Origin: an uncultured Deferribacteres bacterium
Lineage (GTDB): Bacteria > Zhuqueibacterota > JdFR-76 > DREG01
Direction: 5' to 3'
NCBI GenBank assembly: GCA_913009825.1
Contig: CAJVYQ010000059.1
Location: 1-34,964 of the forward strand
DNA length: 34,964 bases
Part shown: one piece after another, positions 25,884-32,898 of the stretch
Position numbering within the stretch: the stretch's first letter is position 1
Layout of the letters: each line of letters begins with the position of its first letter
The notes under the pieces: model-generated
Told to the model about the DNA's origin: nothing
Databases searched by the model: none
The model's input: only the letters and a program-made list of their open reading frames with translations
Made by a program: the position numbers and the translations under genes

Positions 25884-26327
25884 GGTTTTCCCTTTTTTGA
25901 ATAGATAAACTCAAATTTCTTGCGGTGAGAAAAAAACCTTCCGGGTTTCGATGTTTAAACGGAATCGTCAAATAAAAGACCCGCTCCGTGGTGAACCACG
26001 AGGCTAAAAACAGGAAGGACGCTAAAGCGCCCTGAAATAGAAATTGCTGCTTTTGATTCACACTTTGAATGACTTGACAGATCAATATAAGCAAACATTC
26101 CGGGTTTCAAAACATAAACGAAACTGTTATCAAACTGCATTTCAATTTAGGTAATACTACAAAGTAGGCATATTTACGATTCTTTTAATCCGACAACGAA
26201 ACCTAAGTTAAACCGTTGAAACGGTTGCTTTATAGGTGTTCTTTTCAGTTAAGACTCACGTTCAGATCAATAAATCCAATGTAACCCGCCGGCAAGTGCA
26301 CCGGACTGAATGAACAACATCCGAACA
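25884..26327. repeat. Intergenic palindrome cluster
   Basis: The gap between the permease and the histidine kinase genes holds short palindromes CGTGGTGAACCACG (25987-26000), GGACGCTAAAGCGCCC (about 26017-26032) and AACCGTTGAAACGGTT (26211-26226), and two direct copies of a CCGGGTTTC-plus-AAACG segment (about 25940 and 26100). Several ORFs across it have no coding character. The last palindrome is the same family as at 19371 and 22881. Confidence 0.6.
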
Positions 26328-27737
26328 TCATCCCCTGTTTTCCGGCAGGATGATTTTTACAGTTGTACCCCTGTCCACCGCGCCGCCAATCTCAATCCCG
26401 CCGCCGTAAGCTTCGACAATCCATTTACAGATGGAAAGTCCCAAGCCGGTGCTGTTTTGTTCGTGGCTTCTCGCTTTGTCCACGCGGTAGAAGCGATCGA
26501 ACACAAAAGGGATTTCCTCTTCCGGAATCCCGATTCCGTTGTCCGTGACAGTTACGACAAAACTTCCCTGCTCCCGAAAAAGCCGGATGTCAACCCGTCC
26601 GTTTTCGGGAGTATATTTAATCGCATTATCCAGTACATTGGTAACCACCTGACGGAATTTATCGGGATCGATGCGGCAAATAGGCGTAAAATTTCCCGTG
26701 TTAAAATTCAACGAGATACGCTTTGTCCCGGCGAGTTTTTTAATTCCCGGTAAAGTTTCCCGTATTAATCGGTTCAAATCCACATTTTCATTCTGAAACT
26801 GAATTTTTCCGGCATCGGCGCGGGAAAGGAACAGCAGATCATTCACGATTTTTTCCATCCGGTGGATTTCCTGCAGGGAACTTCGCAGTACCTTGCGGTA
26901 ATCTTTATTTTCCCTCGGCTTGCGCAGGGCGACTTCGATCTCTCCGCGCATTACGGTTAACGGAGTGCGTAATTCATGCGAGGCATCGGCGGTAAATTGT
27001 TGCAATTTCATCACTCCTGTTTGAATCCGTTCGATCATCTCGTTGAACGTTTTGCTCAACTGGCCGAGTTCATCATTTTGCCGCGAAACCGGCAGACGCA
27101 TATTCAAATGACGCATGGAAATTTCTCTCGCCGCATTGGTGATATCGGAAACCGGTTTTAATGCCCGGCGGGCAAGATACCAACCGCCGAAACCGGCAAA
27201 AATCAATAATACGGGAGTCAAAACAAGCAGCAAATTTCGGATCCGGTGAAGAATTCTGGTTACATAAAGAATAGACTGCCCCACTAAAATATAATACTGC
27301 GTAAAATCCTCTTTTTCTGAACCCATCACACGAACAGGACTGGATTGAACACGGAAAGTGAAACCAAAAACATCCTTGATTTTGTACGCTTCCTCACGTT
27401 CGAACAGATAGGCTGACTGATCCGAAAATTGCGGCGAATTAAGAGAGCGGTAAAATGACTTGCCGGTTTCATCAAAAATTTCGAAAAAGATACCGAATTC
27501 ATCGAGATTCAGTTCTTCATTTATTTCCCGAACGTTGACATGCTCCAGTTCACCATTTTTTGTTTCCAGGAATTCGGAAATTTTCTCGCCCGTTTCGAGA
27601 AGCAGATGTGACTGTTCATCAAACTGTTGCCTGGCAATGAAAAGATAGGCCAATACACCAAACGCACTGAGGGCGATCAGCAGCATCAAGCTGTACCATA
27701 AAGTAAGCCGAACACTCACATTCATTTTTCTATTCAT
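26328..27737 (-). CDS. Sensor histidine kinase (HAMP-HisKA-HATPase)
   Basis: A 469-aa inner-membrane kinase. TM1 is at about 10-32 (LWYSLMLLIALSAFGVLAYL), followed by a periplasmic sensor of roughly 130 residues without a recognised domain, then TM2 at about 165-185 (LLLVLTPVLLIFAGFGGWYL) and a HAMP linker (RRALKPVSDITNAAREISMR). The phospho-acceptor is His254 in DASHELRTPL. The ATPase domain has the N box (NVLDNAIKYT), G1 (DNGIGIP) and G2 (STGLGLSI). The ATG at 27737 overlaps the end of the regulator gene by eight bases; an ATG at 27761 would add eight residues and overlap it by 32. It is co-transcribed with the regulator. The signal sensed is unknown; similar kinases often respond to metals or envelope stress. 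Confidence 0.94.
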   Translation of the reverse strand: MNRKMNVSVRLTLWYSLMLLIALSAFGVLAYLFIARQQFDEQSHLLLETGEKISEFLETKNGELEHVNVREINEELNLDEFGIFFEIFDETGKSFYRSLNSPQFSDQSAYLFEREEAYKIKDVFGFTFRVQSSPVRVMGSEKEDFTQYYILVGQSILYVTRILHRIRNLLLVLTPVLLIFAGFGGWYLARRALKPVSDITNAAREISMRHLNMRLPVSRQNDELGQLSKTFNEMIERIQTGVMKLQQFTADASHELRTPLTVMRGEIEVALRKPRENKDYRKVLRSSLQEIHRMEKIVNDLLFLSRADAGKIQFQNENVDLNRLIRETLPGIKKLAGTKRISLNFNTGNFTPICRIDPDKFRQVVTNVLDNAIKYTPENGRVDIRLFREQGSFVVTVTDNGIGIPEEEIPFVFDRFYRVDKARSHEQNSTGLGLSICKWIVEAYGGGIEIGGAVDRGTTVKIILPENRG

Positions 27738-28407
27738 TTTCCGGCTCGATTTTGTAGCCATATCCCCGCACGGTGCAAATTAGAGAGCAGGAAAACGGTT
27801 TGTCAATTTTTTTTCTCAGATGATTGATATAAACATCAACCATATTTGTATCATGATCATAATTGATATCCCAGGCCAACTCTTCAATATCGATACGGGA
27901 TAACACATGCCCTTTGTTGCGCATTAAAAGTTCCAGCAGACGATATTCCAATGCGGTCAGTTCGATGATCTGTCCCGCTTTTGTTACGCGATGATGAACC
28001 ATATCCATTTCCAGATCTGCCGCTTGCAGTTTCTCAGAGAGATTGCCTGATTTTCTTCTTGTCAGCGCATGAAGCCTGGCCAGCAGCTCCTCGAAAGCAA
28101 AAGGTTTGATAAGATAATCATCGGCGCCGGTGCGTAAACCGTTCACCCGGTCCGGCACGGTATCTTTTGCGGTCAATAACAGAACAGGAACATCATTCTC
28201 TTCCCGGCGCATGATGCGCAAAACAGACAACCCATCTCGTCTGGGCAGCATAATATCCAGCACAACCACATCAAAAATTGATTCACGGAGAATTCCCAGC
28301 GCTTCTTCCCCATCCCGGGCAACCCGGACCAGCCACTGTTCCTCTGTCAATCCCTGCTGCAAAAATGCCGCAACTTTGGGTTCATCTTCAATAACCAGTA
28401 CTTTCAT
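27730..28407 (-). CDS. OmpR/PhoB-type response regulator
   Basis: A 225-aa regulator of standard length. The receiver domain (1-115) has the acidic pocket Glu7-Asp8, phospho-acceptor Asp51 in VVVLDIMLP, the conserved Thr in LLLTAKD and Lys in YLIKPFAFEEL. The winged-helix DNA-binding domain (about 128-222) has LTALEYRLLELLMRNKGHVL, the recognition region VDVYINHLRKKID and the wing CTVRGYGYKIE. It is the first gene of the pair, immediately upstream of its kinase, with overlapping stop and start codons. Target genes are not evident; the upstream gap is full of repeats. Confidence 0.96.
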   Translation of the reverse strand: MKVLVIEDEPKVAAFLQQGLTEEQWLVRVARDGEEALGILRESIFDVVVLDIMLPRRDGLSVLRIMRREENDVPVLLLTAKDTVPDRVNGLRTGADDYLIKPFAFEELLARLHALTRRKSGNLSEKLQAADLEMDMVHHRVTKAGQIIELTALEYRLLELLMRNKGHVLSRIDIEELAWDINYDHDTNMVDVYINHLRKKIDKPFSCSLICTVRGYGYKIEPENE

Positions 28408-28459
28408 CGGGATCTTTTACTTTATATTTGAACCGTTTCGTCGAAAAGCAATTCCGTTA

Positions 28460-28598
28460 GTATCCACTCAATATTTAATAGTATTTTTGGTTTTAGCCGC
28501 TAAGACACCAAAGCACAAAGATTCATAAAATATTATTTTTGTGTTTCTTTGTGCCTTAGTGGCAATTACTACACTACCATGATTTATTGAGCGGATAC
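28460..28598. mobile_element. MITE family 3, copy 1 (GTATCC ends, TTCCGTTA duplication)
   Basis: The outer ends GTATCCACTCAATA / TATTGAGCGGATAC and an inner stem GCCGCTAAGACACCAAAGCA / TTTGTGCCTTAGTGGC form a nested palindrome of 139 bp. It is flanked by the perfect 8-bp repeat TTCCGTTA (28452-28459 and 28599-28606). A second copy lies at 29766-29907. It is non-coding. Confidence 0.85.
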
Positions 28599-28888
28599 TT
28601 CCGTTACATGAATTAACCGGACGAAATGATTCAGACAGGTCGGTTGTTTGATGAATAGTAAGCCTCCGGCTTTACCCAGGCTAACATTGAAAACCATGCT
28701 AAGCCCTTCAACAAGCTCAGGATAAACTTAGTCGCAGCTTGATTACAGTTATTATTATTGAACCCACCTGAATCATTACAAGTGTACAAAATAAACCTGT
28801 TTAAATCAATCTAAAATTTGAGGAACACACAAATTTATCGCAGTAAAATGAAAATTTTAGGTAACTATTCAGGTATGCACTAATAATC

Positions 28889-29020
28889 AGTGTCTGAACG
28901 AAAAGTGGAAAACATGCATCTTGCTTGTTTTATAAACTGTTTCGTTTCCTACTTTTCAATAAGATTATAATTCAAACAAGATGTTTGATATACAATTTAG
29001 ATACTTTTCGTTCAGCCGCT
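28889..29020. mobile_element. TGTCTG-type inverted-repeat element, diverged copy
   Basis: Terminal repeats AGTGTCTGAACGAAAAGT / ACTTTTCGTTCAGCCGCT (a few mismatches) bound 132 bp, with a second inner inverted repeat CATCTTGCTTGTTT / AAACAAGATG. A wider border of GTAACTATTCA (28861) and TGAATAGTTAC (29067-29077) surrounds it. No duplication is visible. The part of this gap from 28607 to 28860 has a TCAACAAGCTCAGGAT-type short repeat and no gene that I can see. Confidence 0.6.
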
Positions 29021-29080
29021 AAATAGTTTTGCCCGAATTGGTTTTGCCTGTTTCGGCGATCAAGATTGAATAGTTACAAC

Positions 29081-29683
29081 TCAAGTTTCGCAGTTAGTTA
29101 ACCGGCATAAAAATAAGGGAAACCGGCATAAAAATAAGCAGCATACAACCTCACAACTTAATAAATTATAATATGTTAATACATAATTCCAAAACAGAGG
29201 TTATATGCTGTATATTACCAGGTATTACAAAATTGCACGAATTGAAATGATTTTTTACACATCCTGAAAAAGCCGGTGATACTCTTTCAGATATCAGTGA
29301 GACATTCATAGCAATTAAGAGACATTTTCAGCCGTCCCAACGGGGTGAAGTACAATAGCCCGGGGCAACGCCCCGGGGGGGAAAGAGGAAAAAGAATAAC
29401 AAGCCCTGAAAGGGCGGAATATTTGCCTGTGCCGGTACGGTCTGTTCATTTGAATTTTGTATTTCGCCCCTTCAGGGCTTGACTCCGTTGTTTTTTCCCC
29501 CGGGGGCGTTGCCCCGGGCTGGTATATTCCGCCCTTTCAGGGCTCGCAGGATATAAATCAATGAACAGGGATTGTCCCGGAAACATACGGATACTTGCTT
29601 TATGCACAAGATGATTAACATCGAAGAATGGAACAAAAGATATTCCGGACAACTGTATTTTTCGGATACTGACAAGTTACAAT
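29081..29683. repeat. Long inverted repeat, right copy
   Basis: This is the reverse complement of 4-754 without the 211-bp insertion and with one additional palindromic module (around 29476-29541, another CCCGGGGGCGTTGCCCCGGG unit). It lies 28.3 kb from its partner in inverted orientation, so recombination between the copies could invert everything in between. Overlapping ORFs inside are products of the palindromic modules and not genes. Confidence 0.85.
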
Positions 29684-29765
29684 TGCATATTCCGATGAAA
29701 CTTGAGATACAATTTAAATATTGCCGTCTTCATTTTTTTTGATATGCCTATTTAAAAAAAAACGC

Positions 29766-29907
29766 GTATCCGCTCAAGAATTGAGGGTAAAAATGAAATA
29801 TTTGTTAATCAGCCACCAAGTCACAAAGACACTAAGTTCTAATAAAACACATAATTAGTGCCTTCGCGGCTATTATTTCTCTTCACTATTAAATATTGAA
29901 TAGATAC
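29766..29907. mobile_element. MITE family 3, copy 2 (AAAAACGC duplication)
   Basis: The outer ends GTATCCGCTCAA / TTGAATAGATAC and inner stem GCCACCAAGTCACAAAGACA / TTAGTGCCTTCGCGGC match copy 1 at 28460-28598 in layout. It is flanked by AAAAACGC at 29758-29765 and 29908-29915. Confidence 0.85.
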
Positions 29908-29930
29908 AAAAACGCTGAATTTATTTCAAA

Positions 29931-30058
29931 TTTAAATTGAGCAATTTATCTGTTTTTGAGTTTGTTTTAAGTAGCTAACGGGTTTTCATTATTTCATGTA
30001 AATTCATAGAAATCGGGTTGGCGATTCAGCGAATCCCCCTGCAATTGCTCAATTTAGA
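29931..30058. mobile_element. MITE family 1, copy 3 (TCAAA duplication)
   Basis: The 128-bp element has terminal repeats TTTAAATTGAGC / GCTCAATTTAGA and the internal palindrome GGCGATTCAGCGAATC, slightly decayed. It is flanked by TCAAA at 29926-29930 and 30059-30063. The variable middle is longer than in copies 1 and 2. Confidence 0.85.
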
Positions 30059-30079
30059 TCAAAAATATAGTTTCACAAG

Positions 30080-30164
30080 TTAATTTGAATATATATTGGA
30101 TCCATATTTTGTCAGCAGCAAATTGCCGTCTTTGATCAGCCCGATACCCGGCTTATAAATTTTC
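30080..30164 (-). pseudogene. Short coding-like remnant behind the cytochrome gene
   Basis: Directly after the cytochrome stop, a different frame reads KIYKPGIGLIKDGNLLLTKY and a few more residues to a TAA at 30080-30082. The pattern is reminiscent of a domain edge such as a Nudix-type strand (KDG-LLL), but there is no start codon and too little sequence to assign a family. It may be the end of a lost gene or chance. Confidence 0.2.
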
Positions 30165-30407
30165 TCACCACTTTTTATTATGGCATTCAAAACAGGACAC
30201 ACCCACACTCCCGCCTTTGAGATTATCACCGTGACAGCTTACGCAATTGGACAATGGGCTGTAAAGGCCGCTCTTGTGCCTGGCGTCGCTTTTATTGATT
30301 TTATGATCTGCCGGCGGGTTATATTTGGATTTGCTCTGAGTTGGAAATTTACAAGCTGCTAAAATGATAATGCAAAACATAAAAAAGAAAGCGATTTTTT
30401 TCAACAT
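30165..30407 (-). CDS. Small diheme c-type cytochrome lipoprotein
   Basis: An 80-aa exported protein with a lipobox (IIILAAC, Cys19) and two heme-attachment motifs close together, CVSCH (55-59) and CFECH (72-76), separated by GDNLKGGSVGVS. About 35 polar residues link the lipid anchor to the hemes. Very small multi-CxxCH proteins of this style (NCVSCHGDNLKGG) occur in Calditrichota-like and Ignavibacteria-like genomes and are presumed periplasmic electron carriers; the redox partner is unknown. Its start overlaps the last seven bases of the GT2 gene, so it is probably co-translated with a glycosyltransferase, an odd pairing. Cytochrome maturation genes are not in the window. Confidence 0.85.
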   Translation of the reverse strand: MLKKIAFFFMFCIIILAACKFPTQSKSKYNPPADHKINKSDARHKSGLYSPLSNCVSCHGDNLKGGSVGVSCFECHNKKW

Positions 30408-31345
30408 ATTTCAGCTTCCTTTAATAATATTTCCGGTTCTGATAATTTGCTGACTACTTTTGCGGAAAAATTCGGGTTAATGCCAAATAACGTATAGCTG
30501 CTATGCCAGGTTTTAACTTTATTAAAGAGATCAAGATTTTTGGGGGACTGCGGCTGCACTTCATGGTAAAGATGATATTGAACGGCGATATTGTTCAGAC
30601 AACGGGTTTTCACACCATTCAAGCCCAATCGATATTCAAGGTCGGTATCTTCGCCAATCGATGGCAATTCGTAACGCTCATCAAAGCCGTTGACATCCAG
30701 TATATCGCTTTTGTGCAACGAAAAATTGCAGCCGAGTAAGGAACGATCTTTTTTATTGATGAATCTGCGGATGAAAAGATTAGAGAAATACCATCCTTTT
30801 TCAACATATCTGCTTTTGCCCCAAATACTATCAAGAAAAATTTGTAACAAGTGTGTTTCCAGATAACCATTTTTTACCTGCTGCTGTGTTAAGCGACGGC
30901 TAATTTTATCGGATAAATTAACACGGCGGCCCGTAAGACATGCCTTTTTTTCCCGGTTCTCATAATGTTCGTGAATAAATTTTTTATGCAAAATACAATC
31001 TCCATCAATGAAAACCAAATAAGAACTTTTTGCTGCCATGATGGCCCGATTAAGGATTCTATTTTTACGAAAACCCAGGTCCTTTTGCCAAATGTATTGT
31101 GTTGGGAAGAGCGCTGAATGGCATAATTTTGCCACTTGTTTTTTAACCATCCCGTCCGATCCGTCATCTGCAATAATAACTTCAAAATTATTGTATGTCT
31201 GCCGCTCGAGACCGGCAAAGACGAGGCGTAAGTAATCAATACAATTGTAAAAGGCAATGATAACCGAAATGGATGGCATGGTCAAAGCACTTTTTATTAA
31301 ATTATTGTTCGAAATCATTTGGTGAGCTTCATTTTTTAGGATCAT
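30401..31345 (-). CDS. Family 2 glycosyltransferase (GT-A fold)
   Basis: An inverting sugar transferase. The catalytic fold starts at PSISVIIAFYNCIDYLRLVF, with NDP-sugar contacts at Asp60-Asp61 (VIIADDGSDG), the metal-binding DxD at 114-116 (FIDGDCIL) and the acceptor-activating Glu-Asp at 232-233 (SIGEDTDLEYRL). The GCNFSLHKSDILDVNGFDE block is of the GT7-C/chondroitin-polymerase type. The start is uncertain: ATG at 31345 gives 314 aa, but an ATG at 31279 lies just before the conserved fold, and no candidate has a strong ribosome site. It lies between the GT4 gene and the cytochrome gene in a minus-strand series and probably builds a surface polysaccharide. Donor and acceptor are unknown. 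Confidence 0.88.
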   Translation of the reverse strand: MILKNEAHQMISNNNLIKSALTMPSISVIIAFYNCIDYLRLVFAGLERQTYNNFEVIIADDGSDGMVKKQVAKLCHSALFPTQYIWQKDLGFRKNRILNRAIMAAKSSYLVFIDGDCILHKKFIHEHYENREKKACLTGRRVNLSDKISRRLTQQQVKNGYLETHLLQIFLDSIWGKSRYVEKGWYFSNLFIRRFINKKDRSLLGCNFSLHKSDILDVNGFDERYELPSIGEDTDLEYRLGLNGVKTRCLNNIAVQYHLYHEVQPQSPKNLDLFNKVKTWHSSYTLFGINPNFSAKVVSKLSEPEILLKEAEIC

Positions 31346-31494
31346 TACGATTGAAAGAGTGGATAATTCATTTCTCCTGCTCGTTTAATCCACCTATGCC
31401 GGCATGCCTCCCATCATGTTTTTATCTTCCAATGTTTCTTGAATTGTTGTTTTATGCCTCTGTAAACCGTTTGCATAATCAACAAAAATAGACT

Positions 31495-32571
31495 CTATCC
31501 GGGAGACCATCCGCTTGATGGTAAAATTTGCGAGTACTCTGTCCCGCCCCTTTTTCCCATGAGAACAGCCATATTTTTATCTTTCAAGATTATTACAATT
31601 GTTTTTGCCAATTTTTCAGGCTGATGAACAGGAACCAACAAGCCGGTTTCGCCATGCTGCACAATTTCCGGGATACTACTTGCATTTGTCGCTACAACAG
31701 GTTTTGCCGCCGCCATAGCTTCAATCAAAACATAACCAAAGCCTTCCACTTTAGACGGCAGGATCAACAGATCGATGGCTTTCATAATGGCCGGGATGTC
31801 TTTACGAAAGCCGGCATAAATGATTTCTTTTGTCAACCCGCGTTTTCTTCTTTGTTCCAAAAGATAGTCCTTAAGATTTCCCTTGCCGACAAAAAGGAAT
31901 TTGGTATTAGGCACTGCCTGCAAAACAAGAGGAATGCTTTTAATAATATCTTTAATGCATTTTCGCTCATCAATTTGCCCCACAAATCCGACGAGATGTC
32001 CGCCGGGACTGATACCAAATTCTGCCCGAATTCTCATTCTTTCATCAGGAGCATGCAGATAGGGTTCAGGACGGATGCCCTTATAGACCACTTCAACTCT
32101 GCTTGCTTGCAACCAGGGGGCACTTTTGAGCAGAGTGTTTTTTGTTGACAAAGAATTAGCAATGATATAATCAGATAAAAAATTATATGTAAAACGGAAG
32201 CGAAGTTTATTTTTCAACGGATAATCCACTTCTCGTGAGGGAATAACCGCCTTTACACCGGCTAATTTGGCTGCAATACCGCCGAATCGCAACTCTTTGT
32301 CCATATTGGTGCATAAAACATGAATGTCTTTTTTTCGCATGAGACGCCATATTTTCCAGATAACTATCGGATCAAAATCACTGCGTATTTTTATGGACAC
32401 GACATCGAAACCTTCGGTCGCGGCGTTTTTCTCAAGAATAGTGTCTGGCCGACAGACAAGCGTAACCTTATGACCTCTATCCTGAAGGCCATGCATTACA
32501 TCTATCAGCCAGACTTCCGCACCACCCCACATCCGGATGGAGTTTATGAAAAGAATGTTCAGTTGTTGCAT
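31495..32571 (-). CDS. Family 4 glycosyltransferase (GT-B fold), C-terminus frameshifted
   Basis: A retaining sugar transferase. The acceptor domain starts NILFINSIRMWGGAEVWLID with the GGAE loop. The donor domain has GFVGQIDERKCIKDIIKSIP, FLFVGKGNL, ILPSKVEGFGYVLIEAMAAA (the EX7E pair Glu276/Glu284) and SSIPEIVQHGETGLLV. After MGKRGG (residue 343) the frame runs into an unrelated tail. The minus-one frame continues as DRVLANFTIKRMVSRIESIF, the normal GT4 C-terminal helix, and ends at a TAG at 31394-31396. One base is therefore missing in the A5G4 run around 31546-31557; restored, the protein would have about 392 residues. Loss of the last helix may impair folding, or the base may be a sequencing error. 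Likely role: surface glycan assembly with the GT2 next to it. Confidence 0.9.
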   Translation of the reverse strand: MQQLNILFINSIRMWGGAEVWLIDVMHGLQDRGHKVTLVCRPDTILEKNAATEGFDVVSIKIRSDFDPIVIWKIWRLMRKKDIHVLCTNMDKELRFGGIAAKLAGVKAVIPSREVDYPLKNKLRFRFTYNFLSDYIIANSLSTKNTLLKSAPWLQASRVEVVYKGIRPEPYLHAPDERMRIRAEFGISPGGHLVGFVGQIDERKCIKDIIKSIPLVLQAVPNTKFLFVGKGNLKDYLLEQRRKRGLTKEIIYAGFRKDIPAIMKAIDLLILPSKVEGFGYVLIEAMAAAKPVVATNASSIPEIVQHGETGLLVPVHQPEKLAKTIVIILKDKNMAVLMGKRGGTEYSQILPSSGWSPG

Positions 32572-32662
32572 GAAATTGTTATTCCATATTATTTTGCAAT
32601 ATTTTCGATTGCCTATTACTTTTGTGAAAGTGGCGGGAAACTTATCAATACCGATACCTTAT

Positions 32663-32693
32663 AAGAAAATGATCTTTCACACATCATTTTCTT
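32663..32693. terminator. Hairpin between asparagine synthetase and GT4 genes
   Basis: Eleven-bp perfect arms AAGAAAATGAT / ATCATTTTCTT with a 9-base loop. In the minus (transcribed) sense it is followed by ATAAGG and no long T-run, so it would be a weak terminator at best or an mRNA processing structure. Confidence 0.35.
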
Positions 32694-32740
32694 GAAAACG
32701 TTTTTCCGCCCTAAATATCACTAAAAATTAACTAACCCAA

Positions 32741-32898
32741 TAGAGTCTGTCCGAAAACTTCAGTTTTTATTATTTCGATCCGCCGGTTGGCGGAGAGAAA
32801 TCTGTTTAACTCATTAATTTATCGCGGCATACAGATTCCTCAACTCCGCTCTGCTTCGCTCGGAATGATAAGTTTTACCGGTTTTCAGACAGACACTA
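32741..32898. mobile_element. TGTCTG-ended element overlapping the end of asnB
   Basis: The ends TAGAGTCTGTCCGAAAACTT and GGTTTTCAGACAGACACTA are diverged versions of those of the copy at 9258-9394. The interior includes a CTCCGCTCTGCTTCGCTCGG segment and a GATCCGCCGGTTGGCGG palindrome. Bases 32885-32898 also encode the last codons and stop of the asparagine synthetase gene. Confidence 0.7.

Noticed and set aside
29446-29675. Two overlapping minus-strand ORFs in the right long repeat
   Set aside because: They consist of translated palindromic modules and have no start signals or family match; the left repeat copy does not keep both frames.
31543-31560. Programmed minus-one frameshift in the GT4 gene, as in dnaX
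   Set aside because: The run does not match the canonical X-XXY-YYZ heptamer and no downstream pseudoknot is evident; mutation or base-call error is simpler.
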